In this document: one piece after another, positions 51,533 through 60,845 of the stretch
Position numbering within the stretch: position 1 is the stretch's first letter
Layout: every line of letters begins with the position of its first letter
The notes under the pieces: model-generated
What the model was told of the DNA's origin: nothing
Databases searched by the model: none
The model's input: the letters and a program-made list of their open reading frames with translations, nothing else
Translations under genes and position numbers: made by a program
Assembly: GCF_001423485.1 (NCBI RefSeq)
Contig: NZ_LMOD01000004.1
Coordinates: forward strand, 186,001-250,000
Direction: 5' to 3'
Origin: Microbacterium sp. Leaf320
Lineage (GTDB): Bacteria; Actinomycetota; Actinomycetes; Actinomycetales; Microbacteriaceae
Length of the DNA: 64,000 nt

Positions 51533-53029
51533 GTGACAGCGTACGTCTCGGCCTTCGATCTCTTCTCCATCGGAGTGGGCCCCTCGAGTTCCCACACGGT
51601 CGGGCCGATGCGGGCGGCACTCGAGTTCGCCCACCGATTGCGCTCGACCGGGGCGCTCGACCGCGTCGCACGCGTCGGGTGCACGCTGTACGGCTCTCTG
51701 GGCGCCACCGGCATCGGACACGGCACGCCCGATGCCGTCGTCGCAGGCCTGCGCGGTCTCGCCCCCGAGACCTGCGATCCGTCGGAGGTGCGCGCCGCCT
51801 GGACGGACCTTCGCGAGGGTGCGACTGTGCGGATCGACGGCACGCACGAGATCCCCTTCTCGAAGACGGACATCGCGTTCGAACCGCGCACCCGTCTGCC
51901 CGGCCACCCGAACGCCATGACGATCACCGCGTGGGACGCCGACGGGCAGATCGTGTCGGAGGAGACGTATTACTCCGTGGGCGGCGGGTTCATCCGTCGG
52001 GACGGCGAGGAGGCGAAGATCTCCGCGGCTCCGCTGCCGTACTCGTATGCGGACGCCGCGTCGCTGCTCGCACTGTGCGACGAGCACGGGCTGTCGATCG
52101 CTGAAGTCGCCCGCCTGAACGAGACGGCGCAGCGCTCGGAGGAGGACGTCGCAGCCGGCCTCGACGCGATCTGGGATGCGATGTCCGCCTGCGTCGACAA
52201 CGGCCTGCACTCCGACGGGGTGCTTCCGGGCATGCTCAAGGTCAAGCGCCGCGCGAGCGCGATCCGCGGGCAGCTCGAAGAGGCTGAGGCCGATGGGCAC
52301 CGCGAGCTTCCGGGCGAGTGGCTGGGTGCCTTCGCTCTCGCCGTCAACGAGGAGAACGCGGCGGGCGGTCGGGTGGTCACGGCGCCGACGAACGGCGCGG
52401 CCGGCATCCTGCCCGCCGTCGCTATGTACTGGTGGCGGTTCCTGGCCGACTCCGGCCTCGGTGCCGGCAACGCGGTCACTCCTTACGGAGAGCTCGTCGG
52501 CAGCGCACTGCTCGGCTTCGGCGCGGAGGCGTCGCTCGTCGCCGTCGGAGCGATCGACGACCCCGACGCGGTCGCCGAGGCGAACCGTCGCCGCGGCATT
52601 CGGCGCTTCCTGCTGACCGCCACTGCTCTCGGATCGCTGTTCAAGGCCAACGCCTCGATCTCGGGGGCCGAGGGCGGATGCCAGGCCGAGGTCGGCTCGG
52701 CGTGCGCGATGGCCGCCGGCGGCCTCACCGCCGTGATGGGCGGCACGAACCGGCAGATCGAGAACGCTGCCGAGATCGCCATGGAGCACCACCTCGGACT
52801 CACCTGCGACCCGATCGGCGGCCTCGTGCAGATCCCGTGCATCGAGCGCAACGCGATCGCCGCCTCGACCGCGGTGACGGCCACACGCCTCGCCCTTCGC
52901 GGCGACGGGAGCCACTACGTCTCGCTGGATGCGGTCGTCGAGACGATGCGGCAGACCGGCATCGACATGTCGACGAAGTACAAGGAGACCAGCGAGGGCG
53001 GACTCGCGGTCAACGTCATCGAGTGCTGA
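51533..53029 (+). CDS. sdaA: L-serine ammonia-lyase, iron-sulfur type
   Basis: A 498-aa single-chain L-serine dehydratase making pyruvate and ammonia. The beta domain (1-160) has SAFDLFSIGVGPSSSHTVGP, and the alpha domain (200-498) VTAPTNGAAGILPAVAMYWW, the cluster cysteines in GGCQAEVGSACAMAAGG and CDPIGGLVQIPCIERN, and the closing TSEGGLAVNV. GTG 51533 is chosen because the family N terminus aligns there; TACGCT (51521-51526) 7 nt before it suggests a leaderless start. The enzyme is oxygen-sensitive and works in the cytosol. A typical length for the type 1 fused form. Confidence 0.95.
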   Translation: MTAYVSAFDLFSIGVGPSSSHTVGPMRAALEFAHRLRSTGALDRVARVGCTLYGSLGATGIGHGTPDAVVAGLRGLAPETCDPSEVRAAWTDLREGATVRIDGTHEIPFSKTDIAFEPRTRLPGHPNAMTITAWDADGQIVSEETYYSVGGGFIRRDGEEAKISAAPLPYSYADAASLLALCDEHGLSIAEVARLNETAQRSEEDVAAGLDAIWDAMSACVDNGLHSDGVLPGMLKVKRRASAIRGQLEEAEADGHRELPGEWLGAFALAVNEENAAGGRVVTAPTNGAAGILPAVAMYWWRFLADSGLGAGNAVTPYGELVGSALLGFGAEASLVAVGAIDDPDAVAEANRRRGIRRFLLTATALGSLFKANASISGAEGGCQAEVGSACAMAAGGLTAVMGGTNRQIENAAEIAMEHHLGLTCDPIGGLVQIPCIERNAIAASTAVTATRLALRGDGSHYVSLDAVVETMRQTGIDMSTKYKETSEGGLAVNVIEC

Positions 53030-53088
53030 GCCGCCTGCCCGGCCGCCGCGTCGGTGGCTGCGACTAGCCTCCTTCAGAGGAGGAACCC

Positions 53089-53841
53089 ATGGAATCGATC
53101 TGGGCACCCGGCAGCCGTCGTCGACGTGAGCAGCCGGTCGTCGCCGTGCGAGCGAGCGACGACGCCCCCGAGCCCGGTCGGGTCTGGCCGACGAGCATCC
53201 CCGCCGTGGCGCAGGTGCTGAAAGAGGGGATCGATCTCTCTCCCGGGGTGACCTTCCTCGTCGGCGAGAACGGCAGCGGCAAGTCCACGATCGTCGAGGG
53301 CATCGCGATCGCCTACGGTCTGTCGCCCGAGGGCGGTTCGAAGTTCGCGAGGCACAGCACACGGCCCACCGAGTCGCCGCTGTCGGAGTGGCTGCAGCTG
53401 CAACGAGGCGTCGGAGCCAACCGCTGGGGATTCTTCCTGCGGGCCGAGACGATGCACTCGTTCTACACCTACCTCGAAGAGAACCCCTCGCCGCGGGGAG
53501 ATGTGCCGTTCCACGAGATGAGTCACGGCGAGTCGTTCCTCGCCCTCCTCGAGAGCCGATTCGACGAACCGGGCTTCTACTGTCTCGACGAACCCGAAGC
53601 AGCACTGTCGTTCCAGTCGACGCTCACCCTCATCGCCGTGCTGCAGCGCATCGTCGACGAGGGCGGTCAGGTGCTCTGCGCCACCCACTCGCCGGTGCTC
53701 GCCGCGCTCCCGGGGGCTCGGATCCTCGAGGTGGGCGACTGGGGCATCCGTCCCGCCGAATGGGGTGATCTCGAGATCGTGAACCACTGGCGCTCTTTCC
53801 TGCAGGACCCGCCGCGCTACCTGCGGCATCTGCTCGACTAG
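53089..53841 (+). CDS. AAA/ABC-type ATPase
   Basis: A 250-aa single-domain SMC/ABC-like ATPase. Walker A GENGSGKST (59-67), a signature-like MSHGES (144-149), Walker B FYCLDEPEAAL (163-173) and switch His in CATHSPVL. No membrane or substrate domain. Such proteins (RecF/YhaN-like family of AAA_21 ATPases) act in DNA or signalling processes, often unknown. AGGAGG ends 6 nt before ATG 53089. Its stop overlaps the convergent hrpB stop by 4 nt. Confidence 0.85.
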   Translation: MESIWAPGSRRRREQPVVAVRASDDAPEPGRVWPTSIPAVAQVLKEGIDLSPGVTFLVGENGSGKSTIVEGIAIAYGLSPEGGSKFARHSTRPTESPLSEWLQLQRGVGANRWGFFLRAETMHSFYTYLEENPSPRGDVPFHEMSHGESFLALLESRFDEPGFYCLDEPEAALSFQSTLTLIAVLQRIVDEGGQVLCATHSPVLAALPGARILEVGDWGIRPAEWGDLEIVNHWRSFLQDPPRYLRHLLD

Positions 53842-56399
53842 GGCGTGCCCCGCGCGGAGCGATTCTTGGTGTGCCTGGTCGGCACCGCGGCCCAGGGGTC
53901 CTCGGGCCACGGATGCTTCGGGTAGCGCCCGCGCATCTCGGCGCGCACCTGGGAGTACGGGCCCGACCAGAACGAGGCGAGGTCGTCGGTGACTGCGAGC
54001 GGACGCTGTGCGGGGGACAGCAGATGGAACAGCACCGGCACCCGTCCGTCGACCAGCCGCGGCGTCTCGGCCCAACCGAAGCACTCCTGCAGCTTCACGG
54101 CGACGACAGGGCGCGCGGTCGCATCATCGTGCGGCGGGTAGTCGATGCGGATGCGGGAACCGGTGGGCACCTCCAGCCGGTCAGGGACGAGGTCATCGAG
54201 CCGTGCAGCCTCGGGCCAGGGGAGCAGTCGGCGAAGAGCCGACGCCAGATCCAGACGGCTCGCGGGCGCGCCACCCGCGAGGGCGTCGAGCTCAGGCGCC
54301 AGCCAGGCATCGAGCGTCGCGGTCAGTCCGGCATCCGACACATCGGGCCAGGGGTCGCCGATCTCTCGTCGCAGCAGAGCCAGACGGCGGCGCAGGGCGT
54401 CTGCACCCTCGGACCATGACAACATGCCGAGCCCGTCTCGCCGGATCGCCCGGCGCACGGCATCCCGTCCCTCCTGGGCCGATGCGCGCACCGGTGCCGA
54501 GGAGCGCAGGATCGCACCGATGCGGCGCTCGCGACGAGCCTGGACGCGGCCACCGACGAACTCCGCCTCGATGCGGTCGGTCATGAGGTGACTCGCGGCG
54601 CTCTCGATCTGCGCCTCGGTGAGCACGGCCGCGGACCAGATGATCGCACCGGAGCCCGCTGCCGCACGGGCCGAGGCACGCGCGACGTCGGCGACGGCGA
54701 GCCACTCGACCGCTGCCAGCGGACCGCGCACGCCTGCACGGGTTCCGGATGCCAGCACGAATGTCGCACCCTCGGCGGTGCGCTCGACGCGGTGGGCGAT
54801 CCGCTCGGGGAAGGCGAGAGCGATCACGAGGCCGACTCCGTCGAGGTCCGAACGGACGCCCGGAGTCGGGCGGACCATACGCTCGAGGCGATCGGCGTCG
54901 CTGCGCCACCTTCGGGCATCCGGTGCCCGACCGCCACGAAGGGCGATGATCGCCTGGGCGACGTCGGCCTCGGCGATGCGCAGATCACCACCCAAGAGTG
55001 CGACGACCTCGGCCGCGAGTCGCGCCCCGACCGCCGGGCTCCCGTCGCGGAGAGCGCGGGCGAGCCGCGGATCGGTCGGGATGCGCGCCAGGATGCGGCC
55101 CTCCGTGGTCGCTCGACCCTCGTCGTCGATCGCGCCGAGACCCTCGAGCACGGCGAGCGCATCGGCCAGGTTCGGGGCGGGCAGCGGGTCGATCATCCGC
55201 AGGCCGGCGCCGCCGGGCGCGCCCCAGCAGGCGAGCAGCAGAGCGGCATCCGCGAGATCTGTCACCGCGATCTCGGGGGCCGGACGCACAGGAGCGGCCG
55301 CGTAGGTGCGCTCGTCGACGCAGCGGATCACGGTGCCGGGGCCCTGGCGGGTGGCGCGCCCCGCGCGCTGCACGCATGACGAGCGGGAGGCGGCGGTGGT
55401 CACCAGACCCGTCATGCCGCGCGCGGCGTCGCGCTGCGGGTGTCGAGCGAGGCAGCTGTCCACGACCAGGCGCACACCCGGCACGGTGAGCGATGACTCT
55501 GCGAGCGATGTCGTGACGATGATGCGCGGAGCGGCGTCGGGCGCGCGGCCGCGGATCACGGCATCCTGCTCTGCCGCGGGGATCTGACCGTGCAGCTCGC
55601 GCACATCGAACGCGTCGCTCGCGGTGCGGAGGCGCCGGGCGATCTCGGAGACCTCGCGCGCGCCCGGAGCGAAGACCAGCACGTCGGCCCGAGGGGCGTC
55701 TTGGGTGAGCTCCCTGGCAGCGTGTGCCGTGGTCGCGGCGACGTGATTGAGGAACCCCCAGGTGACACCGCGCTCATCGAGTCGAGGCACGGGGCTCGGC
55801 GCCCAGCGCTCGGTGAGAGGGAAGGCGGGGACATCGTGGTCGACGATCGGTGCGGGATGGTCGTCGGTGCCGAGGACGGCCGAGATGCGAGGAGCATCGA
55901 GGGTGGCGGACATGGCGATGACCGTCAGGTCATCGCGCAGCTCACGCACCTCAGAGAGCAGGCCGATCAGCAGATCGGTCTCGAGTGCCCGCTCATGCAC
56001 CTCGTCGATGATCACAGCGCTCACGCCGTCGAGTCCTGGGTCGTCGAGCATCCGCCGCAGCAGCACGCCGGCCGTGACGAACTCGACCAGCGTCTCGGGT
56101 CCGGCGGAGCGTTCGCCGCGGACGGTGAAGCCCACGCGGGTGCCGAGGGGCGTGCCGTCGAGGTGGGCGAGTCGCCGGGCGGCCGCGCGAGCGGCGACGC
56201 GGCGGGGCTGGGTGACGATCACTCGCCCGGTCGTCCTCGATGCGACGAGCGGCGGCACGAGTGTGGTCTTGCCCGTGCCAGGCGGTGCGCTCACCACCAC
56301 GGACGCACTGGCGTCGAGCGCTGCGGAGAGGTCATCGACGGCGGCCGCGAACGAGAGCCCGGCGCCGATGGCGGGGAGGTCGAAGGCGGCGGGCGTCAT
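53838..56399 (-). CDS. hrpB: ATP-dependent helicase HrpB
   Basis: An 853-aa DExH helicase of the HrpB type. Walker A APPGTGKTT (38-46), DEVH (132-135, variant of DEAH), SAT in AMSATLDAPR, and motif VI QRAGRATRQGPG, then the helicase-associated and HrpB C-terminal domains (ending VPTRHTKNRSARGTP) with SYPPHDDATARPVVAVKLQE-like region. ATG 56399 matches the family start; the frame's ATG at 56444 lies in a repeat region. The physiological RNA target of HrpB is unknown in most bacteria. Converges on the AAA ATPase gene. Confidence 0.92.
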   Translation of the reverse strand: MTPAAFDLPAIGAGLSFAAAVDDLSAALDASASVVVSAPPGTGKTTLVPPLVASRTTGRVIVTQPRRVAARAAARRLAHLDGTPLGTRVGFTVRGERSAGPETLVEFVTAGVLLRRMLDDPGLDGVSAVIIDEVHERALETDLLIGLLSEVRELRDDLTVIAMSATLDAPRISAVLGTDDHPAPIVDHDVPAFPLTERWAPSPVPRLDERGVTWGFLNHVAATTAHAARELTQDAPRADVLVFAPGAREVSEIARRLRTASDAFDVRELHGQIPAAEQDAVIRGRAPDAAPRIIVTTSLAESSLTVPGVRLVVDSCLARHPQRDAARGMTGLVTTAASRSSCVQRAGRATRQGPGTVIRCVDERTYAAAPVRPAPEIAVTDLADAALLLACWGAPGGAGLRMIDPLPAPNLADALAVLEGLGAIDDEGRATTEGRILARIPTDPRLARALRDGSPAVGARLAAEVVALLGGDLRIAEADVAQAIIALRGGRAPDARRWRSDADRLERMVRPTPGVRSDLDGVGLVIALAFPERIAHRVERTAEGATFVLASGTRAGVRGPLAAVEWLAVADVARASARAAAGSGAIIWSAAVLTEAQIESAASHLMTDRIEAEFVGGRVQARRERRIGAILRSSAPVRASAQEGRDAVRRAIRRDGLGMLSWSEGADALRRRLALLRREIGDPWPDVSDAGLTATLDAWLAPELDALAGGAPASRLDLASALRRLLPWPEAARLDDLVPDRLEVPTGSRIRIDYPPHDDATARPVVAVKLQECFGWAETPRLVDGRVPVLFHLLSPAQRPLAVTDDLASFWSGPYSQVRAEMRGRYPKHPWPEDPWAAVPTRHTKNRSARGTP

Positions 56400-56423
56400 C
56401 CGTCCAGTCTGCCGCGACGAAGT

Positions 56424-56521
56424 GTGGCGTTCACAATTCAGCACGGCGATCCTCGGTGGGTCCGAGAAAACGATCCCGGATCACGGACGTCGTGATCCTT
56501 GCTGAATAGTGAACGGCGCAC
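56424..56521. repeat. Imperfect inverted repeat upstream of hrpB
   Basis: Reverse of 56422-56443 reads TGCTGAATTGTGAACGCCAC; a near copy TGCTGAATAGTGAACGGCGC is at 56500-56519. Between them GGATCACG/CGTGATCC (56478-56498) forms another hairpin. The block sits in the hrpB promoter region and may hold its promoter or be a dispersed intergenic repeat. Confidence 0.5.
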
Positions 56522-56538
56522 ACCCGAGATGCAGACGA

Positions 56539-56571
56539 CGGATGCCGCGACCGATTCGGCCGCGGCATCCG
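56539..56571 (-). terminator. Terminator of the flotillin-like gene
   Basis: CGGATGCCGCG (56539-56549) and CGCGGCATCCG (56561-56571) are perfect 11-bp inverted copies, 19 nt beyond the stop at 56590 on the minus strand. Confidence 0.65.
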
Positions 56572-56589
56572 CTGTGTGCTGTGTGCTGA

Positions 56590-58194
56590 CTACTCCGCTG
56601 CGGGAGCCGGCGGTGCCGGCGGCGGCGGGGTGGTCGGGGCCGACTGACGCTGAGGCGCGGCGGTCGGGGCGGATGCCGCGGCCACGCCCTCGCCGATGCC
56701 ACGGCCGACGGCCTGACCCTGGATGATCGATGCGAGGTCGAGCCCGGTGGCTGCGCTGACGCTGTCGAACACCGACTTCAGCGCTTTCGCGCTGTCGGCG
56801 CCGACGACGTTCGATGCCCCGTCTTCGCTCGAGCCGCCGATGATCGAGACGTTCCCGATCGCGGCGTAGCCCTTCGAGAACTCGGCCATGATCGACGGCA
56901 GCACATCGAGCACGCGCTGCGACAGGAATGCGTCCTGGTTGGAGGCGATGGCCTTCGCCTCTGCCTCGACGGCTGCGGCTCGCGCTTCACCCTCGGCACG
57001 GATGGCGTCTGCCTCGGCGTTCGCCCGCAGACGGCGGGCCTCGGACTCGGCCTCGGCCTGGGCGCGCAGCGCGTCGGCCTCACCGGTCGCACGGGCGATC
57101 GCGGCTGCGGCCTCACCGTCGGCCTTGGCCTTGTCGGCCTGTGCCTGCTGCTCGGCGATGCGGGTGCGGGCCTCGGCCTGCTTGACCTGCTCGATCGCGC
57201 CGGCCTCGGCCGCACGCTCACGCGTGTAGAGCTCGGCCTGTGCGCGGGTCTCGGCCTCGTACCGCTGGGCGTCGGCGACGCGCTTGACGTCGGCGTCGAG
57301 CTGAGCCTGACGGTTCTCGGCCTGCTGCTGCAGAACGGCCTGCTGAGCCTGCTCGCGGGCGAGGTTCTCGGCCTGCTCAGCCTCGGCGCGCGCACGGCCG
57401 ATACCGGCGTTGGCGTTGGCGGTGTTGGTGTCGAGAGCGGTCTGCTCGACCAGGTTGGCTTCCTGGTTGGCGATGTTCTTCTGGTTGATCGCACGGTCGG
57501 CGTTGGTCTGCGAGATCTCCGCCGACTGACGCTTCGCCTGGATCTCGGGAGCACCGAGCGACTGGATGTAGCCGACCTTGTCGGTGATGCCCTTGATCTG
57601 GAACGAGTCCAGGATCAGACCCTGCTCGGCGAGCTCCTGCGAGACGTCGGCCGCGATCTGGTCGGAGAACTTCTTGCGCTCGCGCATGAGCTCGACGACC
57701 GAGAGCGTCGCGACGATGCCGCGGAGCGCACCTTCGAGCTGCTCGGTGGTGAACTGCTCGATGGCCTTGTCCTGTGAGGCGAAACGCTCGGCGGCGCGGC
57801 GCACGAGGATGGGGTCGGAGCCGATTTTCACGATCGCGACGCCGTCGACGTTGAGTGTGACGCTGTCGAGCGACTGGGCCTCGGCGTTGAGCGAGACCTG
57901 GCGTGAGCGCAGCGAGATGATCTCGTGGCGCTGGGTGATGGGGTTCACCAGCGACTTGCCGTTCACGATGACCGTGACGGGCGACTCCGACATCTCGTCT
58001 CTGGTCGAGCCGTCCGCTCCGATGACCGCGCGGGCCACCTTCTGCTTGCGTCCCGAGATGACGAGCGCCTCATCGGCGCGCGCGACCTTGATCCAGCTGC
58101 GTGCGAACAGCAGCAGGATGAGAAGGACGACGATAGCGATGGCTATGCCGATCCCGACGATGATCAGGATGCCGACGATTCCGGCGATCTCCAT
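56590..58194 (-). CDS. floT: Flotillin-like SPFH-domain membrane protein
   Basis: A 534-aa membrane scaffold. An N-terminal helix (IVGILIIVGIGIAIAIVVLL), the SPFH/band-7 domain (35-220: VARADEALVISGRKQKVARA, LIGxxx-type FQIKGITDKVGYIQSLG), long EA-rich coiled coils (230-430: EQAENLAREQAQQAVLQQQA, RAEAEADAIR-type repeats), then a Gly-rich and Pro-rich tail (APTTPPPPAPPAPAAE). Flotillins organise membrane microdomains; no NfeD partner is next to it, which is unusual. The 125-nt gap to the marR gene contains CCCCC/GGGGG and probably its promoter. Confidence 0.9.
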   Translation of the reverse strand: MEIAGIVGILIIVGIGIAIAIVVLLILLLFARSWIKVARADEALVISGRKQKVARAVIGADGSTRDEMSESPVTVIVNGKSLVNPITQRHEIISLRSRQVSLNAEAQSLDSVTLNVDGVAIVKIGSDPILVRRAAERFASQDKAIEQFTTEQLEGALRGIVATLSVVELMRERKKFSDQIAADVSQELAEQGLILDSFQIKGITDKVGYIQSLGAPEIQAKRQSAEISQTNADRAINQKNIANQEANLVEQTALDTNTANANAGIGRARAEAEQAENLAREQAQQAVLQQQAENRQAQLDADVKRVADAQRYEAETRAQAELYTRERAAEAGAIEQVKQAEARTRIAEQQAQADKAKADGEAAAAIARATGEADALRAQAEAESEARRLRANAEADAIRAEGEARAAAVEAEAKAIASNQDAFLSQRVLDVLPSIMAEFSKGYAAIGNVSIIGGSSEDGASNVVGADSAKALKSVFDSVSAATGLDLASIIQGQAVGRGIGEGVAAASAPTAAPQRQSAPTTPPPPAPPAPAAE

Positions 58195-58319
58195 GGATGA
58201 CCTCCCTGGTTCCCCCCGAGGGGGCGGTCTTGGATGCCGGCGCGGCCGCGCGGGCGTTCACGCTCCACCCTGCCAGAAAAGCGCAGGGGCCGTCGGGGCT
58301 GCAGACCGGAGGGCGAGGG

Positions 58320-58748
58320 TCAGCGAGCCCGGAGCTTCTCGGCCAGGTCGCGGAGCGTCTTCAGCTCGGCGTCGTCGAGGCGCGACATCCGCTCGGCGAT
58401 GGATCGTCCGTGCACGGTCGCGATGCTGCGGAACGCCTTGGCGCCGGCATCGGTCACCCTGATCAGTGCGCCGCGTCCGTCTTCGGGGTCGGGGCACTTC
58501 GAGACCAGGTCGCGGGAGACCATCCGGTCGATCAGTCGCGAGACGCTCGGCTGGCTGATGAGCATGTTCGCCGTCACGTCGCGCAGGCGCGCGGACATGC
58601 CGGGGGAGCGAGTGACGGTGAGCAGCACGTCGTACTCTGCCTGGCCGAGATCGGTGTCCTCGAAGTCGGCGTTCATCTCGGTGAACAGCTCGTGCTGCGC
58701 GCGGAACAGGCTCTCCCATGCCTCGAGGGCGAGCTTGCGATCGGTCAT
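58320..58748 (-). CDS. MarR-family transcriptional regulator
   Basis: A 142-aa winged-helix regulator (YDVLLTVTRSPGMSARLRDV, then TANMLISQPSVSRLIDRMVS, and the wing PEDGRGALIRVTDAG). ATG 58748 is chosen over 58862 because TACGCT lies 6 nt before it (leaderless) and the family start aligns. It points toward the flotillin gene and may control it; the effector (often a phenolic compound) is unknown. Confidence 0.85.
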   Translation of the reverse strand: MTDRKLALEAWESLFRAQHELFTEMNADFEDTDLGQAEYDVLLTVTRSPGMSARLRDVTANMLISQPSVSRLIDRMVSRDLVSKCPDPEDGRGALIRVTDAGAKAFRSIATVHGRSIAERMSRLDDAELKTLRDLAEKLRAR

Positions 58749-58772
58749 GGGAACAGCGTACTGGCAACAGTA

Positions 58773-58806
58773 AAGGGCCGGTCGGAGAGGCTCCCGACCG
58801 GCCCTT
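58773..58806. terminator. 13-bp hairpin upstream of the MarR gene
   Basis: AAGGGCCGGTCGG (58773-58785) and CCGACCGGCCCTT (58794-58806) are perfect inverted copies around 8 nt, about 25 nt above the MarR start. On the minus strand it lies 150 nt after the TetR stop, so it may end that transcript; it could also serve as a MarR autoregulatory palindrome. Confidence 0.6.
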
Positions 58807-58953
58807 GTCCCTTGCACCAAGAGTGTCCTGCAATCACATGCGGTGTATGCCACAGCAAACATTCACCGTGCGATCACTCTATAACGGCGAGATAACGAAT
58901 GCAACGGTTTGGTCACGAAAATGTTCGGGGTCTGTGATCAGCCGCCCCTCGGA

Positions 58954-59517
58954 TCATCCGTCGATGCAGTCGCGGATGTCGTTCCATGCGGACTCCATGC
59001 ACTCTTCGAACAGAAGATCTGGCGGCCCTTCGAGCCACCGTTCCATCGCCAGGTCGAAGCACGTCACGGCCACAGCTGCCAGCGTGTGCGATTGCCGAGG
59101 TTCGGTGCCGCGCTGAATCAGGGATTCCTCGATCGCGCGGGCGAGGTGATGGCGTTGGAGAAGCTCACGCTCGTGCAACGCAGGCTCGCTGTGGACGACC
59201 TTGTGCCGACGTGCGATCGGCTGCCGCCAGTCCTGGATGCCACGAGCCGCCGCGGCGAGCCCGGCGCGCACCGTTGCCGGCGCCGGGCTCTCGGGAGGGG
59301 TCGACGCCATGAAATCGCTGACCGCGTGCGGAAACTCGCGATCGCGGAGGAACAGGACATCGCGCTTGTCCGCGAAGTGCCGGAAGAACGTCCGAGTGGT
59401 CAGGCCGGCCGCTTCGGCGATCTGCGGCACCGTCGTCGCAGAGAACCCCTGCCCTTCGAAGAGGAGTATCGCCGCAGCTTCGAGCCGCAGTGCAGCATCC
59501 GGTGACCATCGTGGCAT
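58954..59517 (-). CDS. TetR-family transcriptional regulator
   Basis: A 187-aa repressor. Residues about 8-55 form the TetR helix-turn-helix (ILLFEGQGFSATTVPQIAEA, then AGLTTRTFFRHFADKRDVLF). The C-terminal ligand domain is helical with several histidines (LLQRHHLARAIEESLIQRG). Start ATG 59517 is 37 nt from a palindrome (59537-59563) shared with the divergent dehydrogenase, the normal arrangement for a TetR repressor of an inducible enzyme. Confidence 0.92.
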   Translation of the reverse strand: MPRWSPDAALRLEAAAILLFEGQGFSATTVPQIAEAAGLTTRTFFRHFADKRDVLFLRDREFPHAVSDFMASTPPESPAPATVRAGLAAAARGIQDWRQPIARRHKVVHSEPALHERELLQRHHLARAIEESLIQRGTEPRQSHTLAAVAVTCFDLAMERWLEGPPDLLFEECMESAWNDIRDCIDG

Positions 59518-59536
59518 CTGACCATGATGTCATGAC

Positions 59537-59563
59537 GTGTCGTCACCTGTACAGTGATGACAC
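59537..59563. promoter_or_regulatory. Probable TetR operator
   Basis: GTGTCGTCAC and GTGATGACAC (9 of 10 matching) are inverted around CTGTACA, overlapping TACAGT (59550-59555), a possible -10 for the dehydrogenase. Outer ATGTCAT copies extend the symmetry at about 59528 and 59567. Confidence 0.65.
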
Positions 59564-59595
59564 GAGATGTCATCGAACGCGAAGAACGGACGAGT

Positions 59596-60732
59596 ATGAA
59601 CGGCAACACCGCGGCATGGATCGATTCCCCCTACGCCGACCTGGTGGTCCGAGACGCGCCGATGCCCAGGATCGGTCCCGGTCAGCTGCTCGTCGAGGTG
59701 CGCGCGGTCGCGGTGAACCCTCTCGATGCGATCATCCAGTCCAACGGCGCCGTCATGTACGGCTGGCTGCACTACCCGGTGATCCTCGGAGAGGATGTCG
59801 CGGGCACCGTTGTCGGGGTCGGCGCCGAGGTGACGAACTTCGCGGTCGGTGATCGCGTCGTCGGTTATGCGATCGGCTTGGAGAAGGGCAGGGATGCGAT
59901 CGCCGAGAGCGGGTTCCAGGCCTACGTCGCTGTCGATGCGGGCCTCGCCGCCATTCTGCCGGACGCCATGGCCTTCGCGGATGCTGTCGTGCTGCCCCTG
60001 GCGGTGTCCACGGCGGCTGCCGGTCTCTTCGAGAGCGAGCAGCTCGATCTGAGCTACTCGGGCCTCGGGAACCCCGAGCCACGCGATGAGGTCGTCGTGG
60101 TGTGGGGCGGTGCGACCGCTGTCGGCGGCAACGCGATCCAACTTGCTCGAGCTGCCGGCTACCGCGTCATCACGACGGCATCCGTCCGGAATCACGACCG
60201 AATGAGCCGACTCGGCGCAGAGGCCGCATTCGACTACCACGACCCCGAGGCGGTCGACCGGATCGTCGAGGCGGTGAACGGATCCGTTGTCGCAGGCATC
60301 CTCGCGGTCGCAGTCGGGTCGGCAGAACCCTGCCTGCGTATCGCGCGTGCGACCGGCGCCACGCGGATCGCGATGGCGAGCCCTCCGGTGTCCTTCTACG
60401 AACAGCCCCGTCGACGCGGCCTCTCCCTGGCTCGGATGCGCCTGTTCCTGCGCCTCGGAATGCGAACGGCGCTTCTGCAACTGCGCAGCCGTACCCGAGG
60501 AATCCGAGCCTCGTTCGTCTGGGGGAGCGCTATCGCGACGTCTCCCGTGGGCCCCGCCGTCTGGGTGGACTACCTCGGCGCAGCCCTCGAATCGGGCCGT
60601 CATCGTGCCTATCCGAAGGCCCGCATCGTGGGGGAGGGGCTTCCCGCGATTCAGGGGGCGGTCGACGCGCTTCGCGTCGGGGTGTCCGCGCAGAAGCTCG
60701 TCGTCACCCTTGAGCCGTCGCTGAGGAACTGA
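59596..60732 (+). CDS. Zinc-independent medium-chain dehydrogenase/quinone oxidoreductase
   Basis: A 378-aa MDR protein. An N-terminal GroES-like domain (LLVEVRAVAVNPLDAIIQSN, HYPVILGEDVAGTVVGVGAE) lacks the cysteines of zinc alcohol dehydrogenases. The Rossmann half has VVWGGATAVGGNAIQLARAA and a C-terminal EGLPAIQGAVDALRVGVSAQ. It resembles the fungal/bacterial trans-enoyl reductase and zeta-crystallin group. ATG 59596 is used; the frame continues to 59554 inside the operator. Divergent from and probably repressed by the TetR protein. The 113-bp gap after it holds only CGACGC repeats (60811-60836). Confidence 0.85.
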   Translation: MNGNTAAWIDSPYADLVVRDAPMPRIGPGQLLVEVRAVAVNPLDAIIQSNGAVMYGWLHYPVILGEDVAGTVVGVGAEVTNFAVGDRVVGYAIGLEKGRDAIAESGFQAYVAVDAGLAAILPDAMAFADAVVLPLAVSTAAAGLFESEQLDLSYSGLGNPEPRDEVVVVWGGATAVGGNAIQLARAAGYRVITTASVRNHDRMSRLGAEAAFDYHDPEAVDRIVEAVNGSVVAGILAVAVGSAEPCLRIARATGATRIAMASPPVSFYEQPRRRGLSLARMRLFLRLGMRTALLQLRSRTRGIRASFVWGSAIATSPVGPAVWVDYLGAALESGRHRAYPKARIVGEGLPAIQGAVDALRVGVSAQKLVVTLEPSLRN

Positions 60733-60845
60733 CCCGGTGTCGCCTCACGTCCAGGTCGGGCGGTGAAGAGGCCCGCGAATGCGCGGTGGTCGACGGGCAG
60801 AACGAATGAGACCGACGCCGACGCCGACGCCGACGGGGCCGGCGG

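Noticed and set aside
51416..53605. Upstream extension of the acidic protein frame across sdaA (total 835 codons)
   Set aside because: A ribosome site and ATG at 51415 mark the real start; the rest is antisense to sdaA and the AAA ATPase gene.
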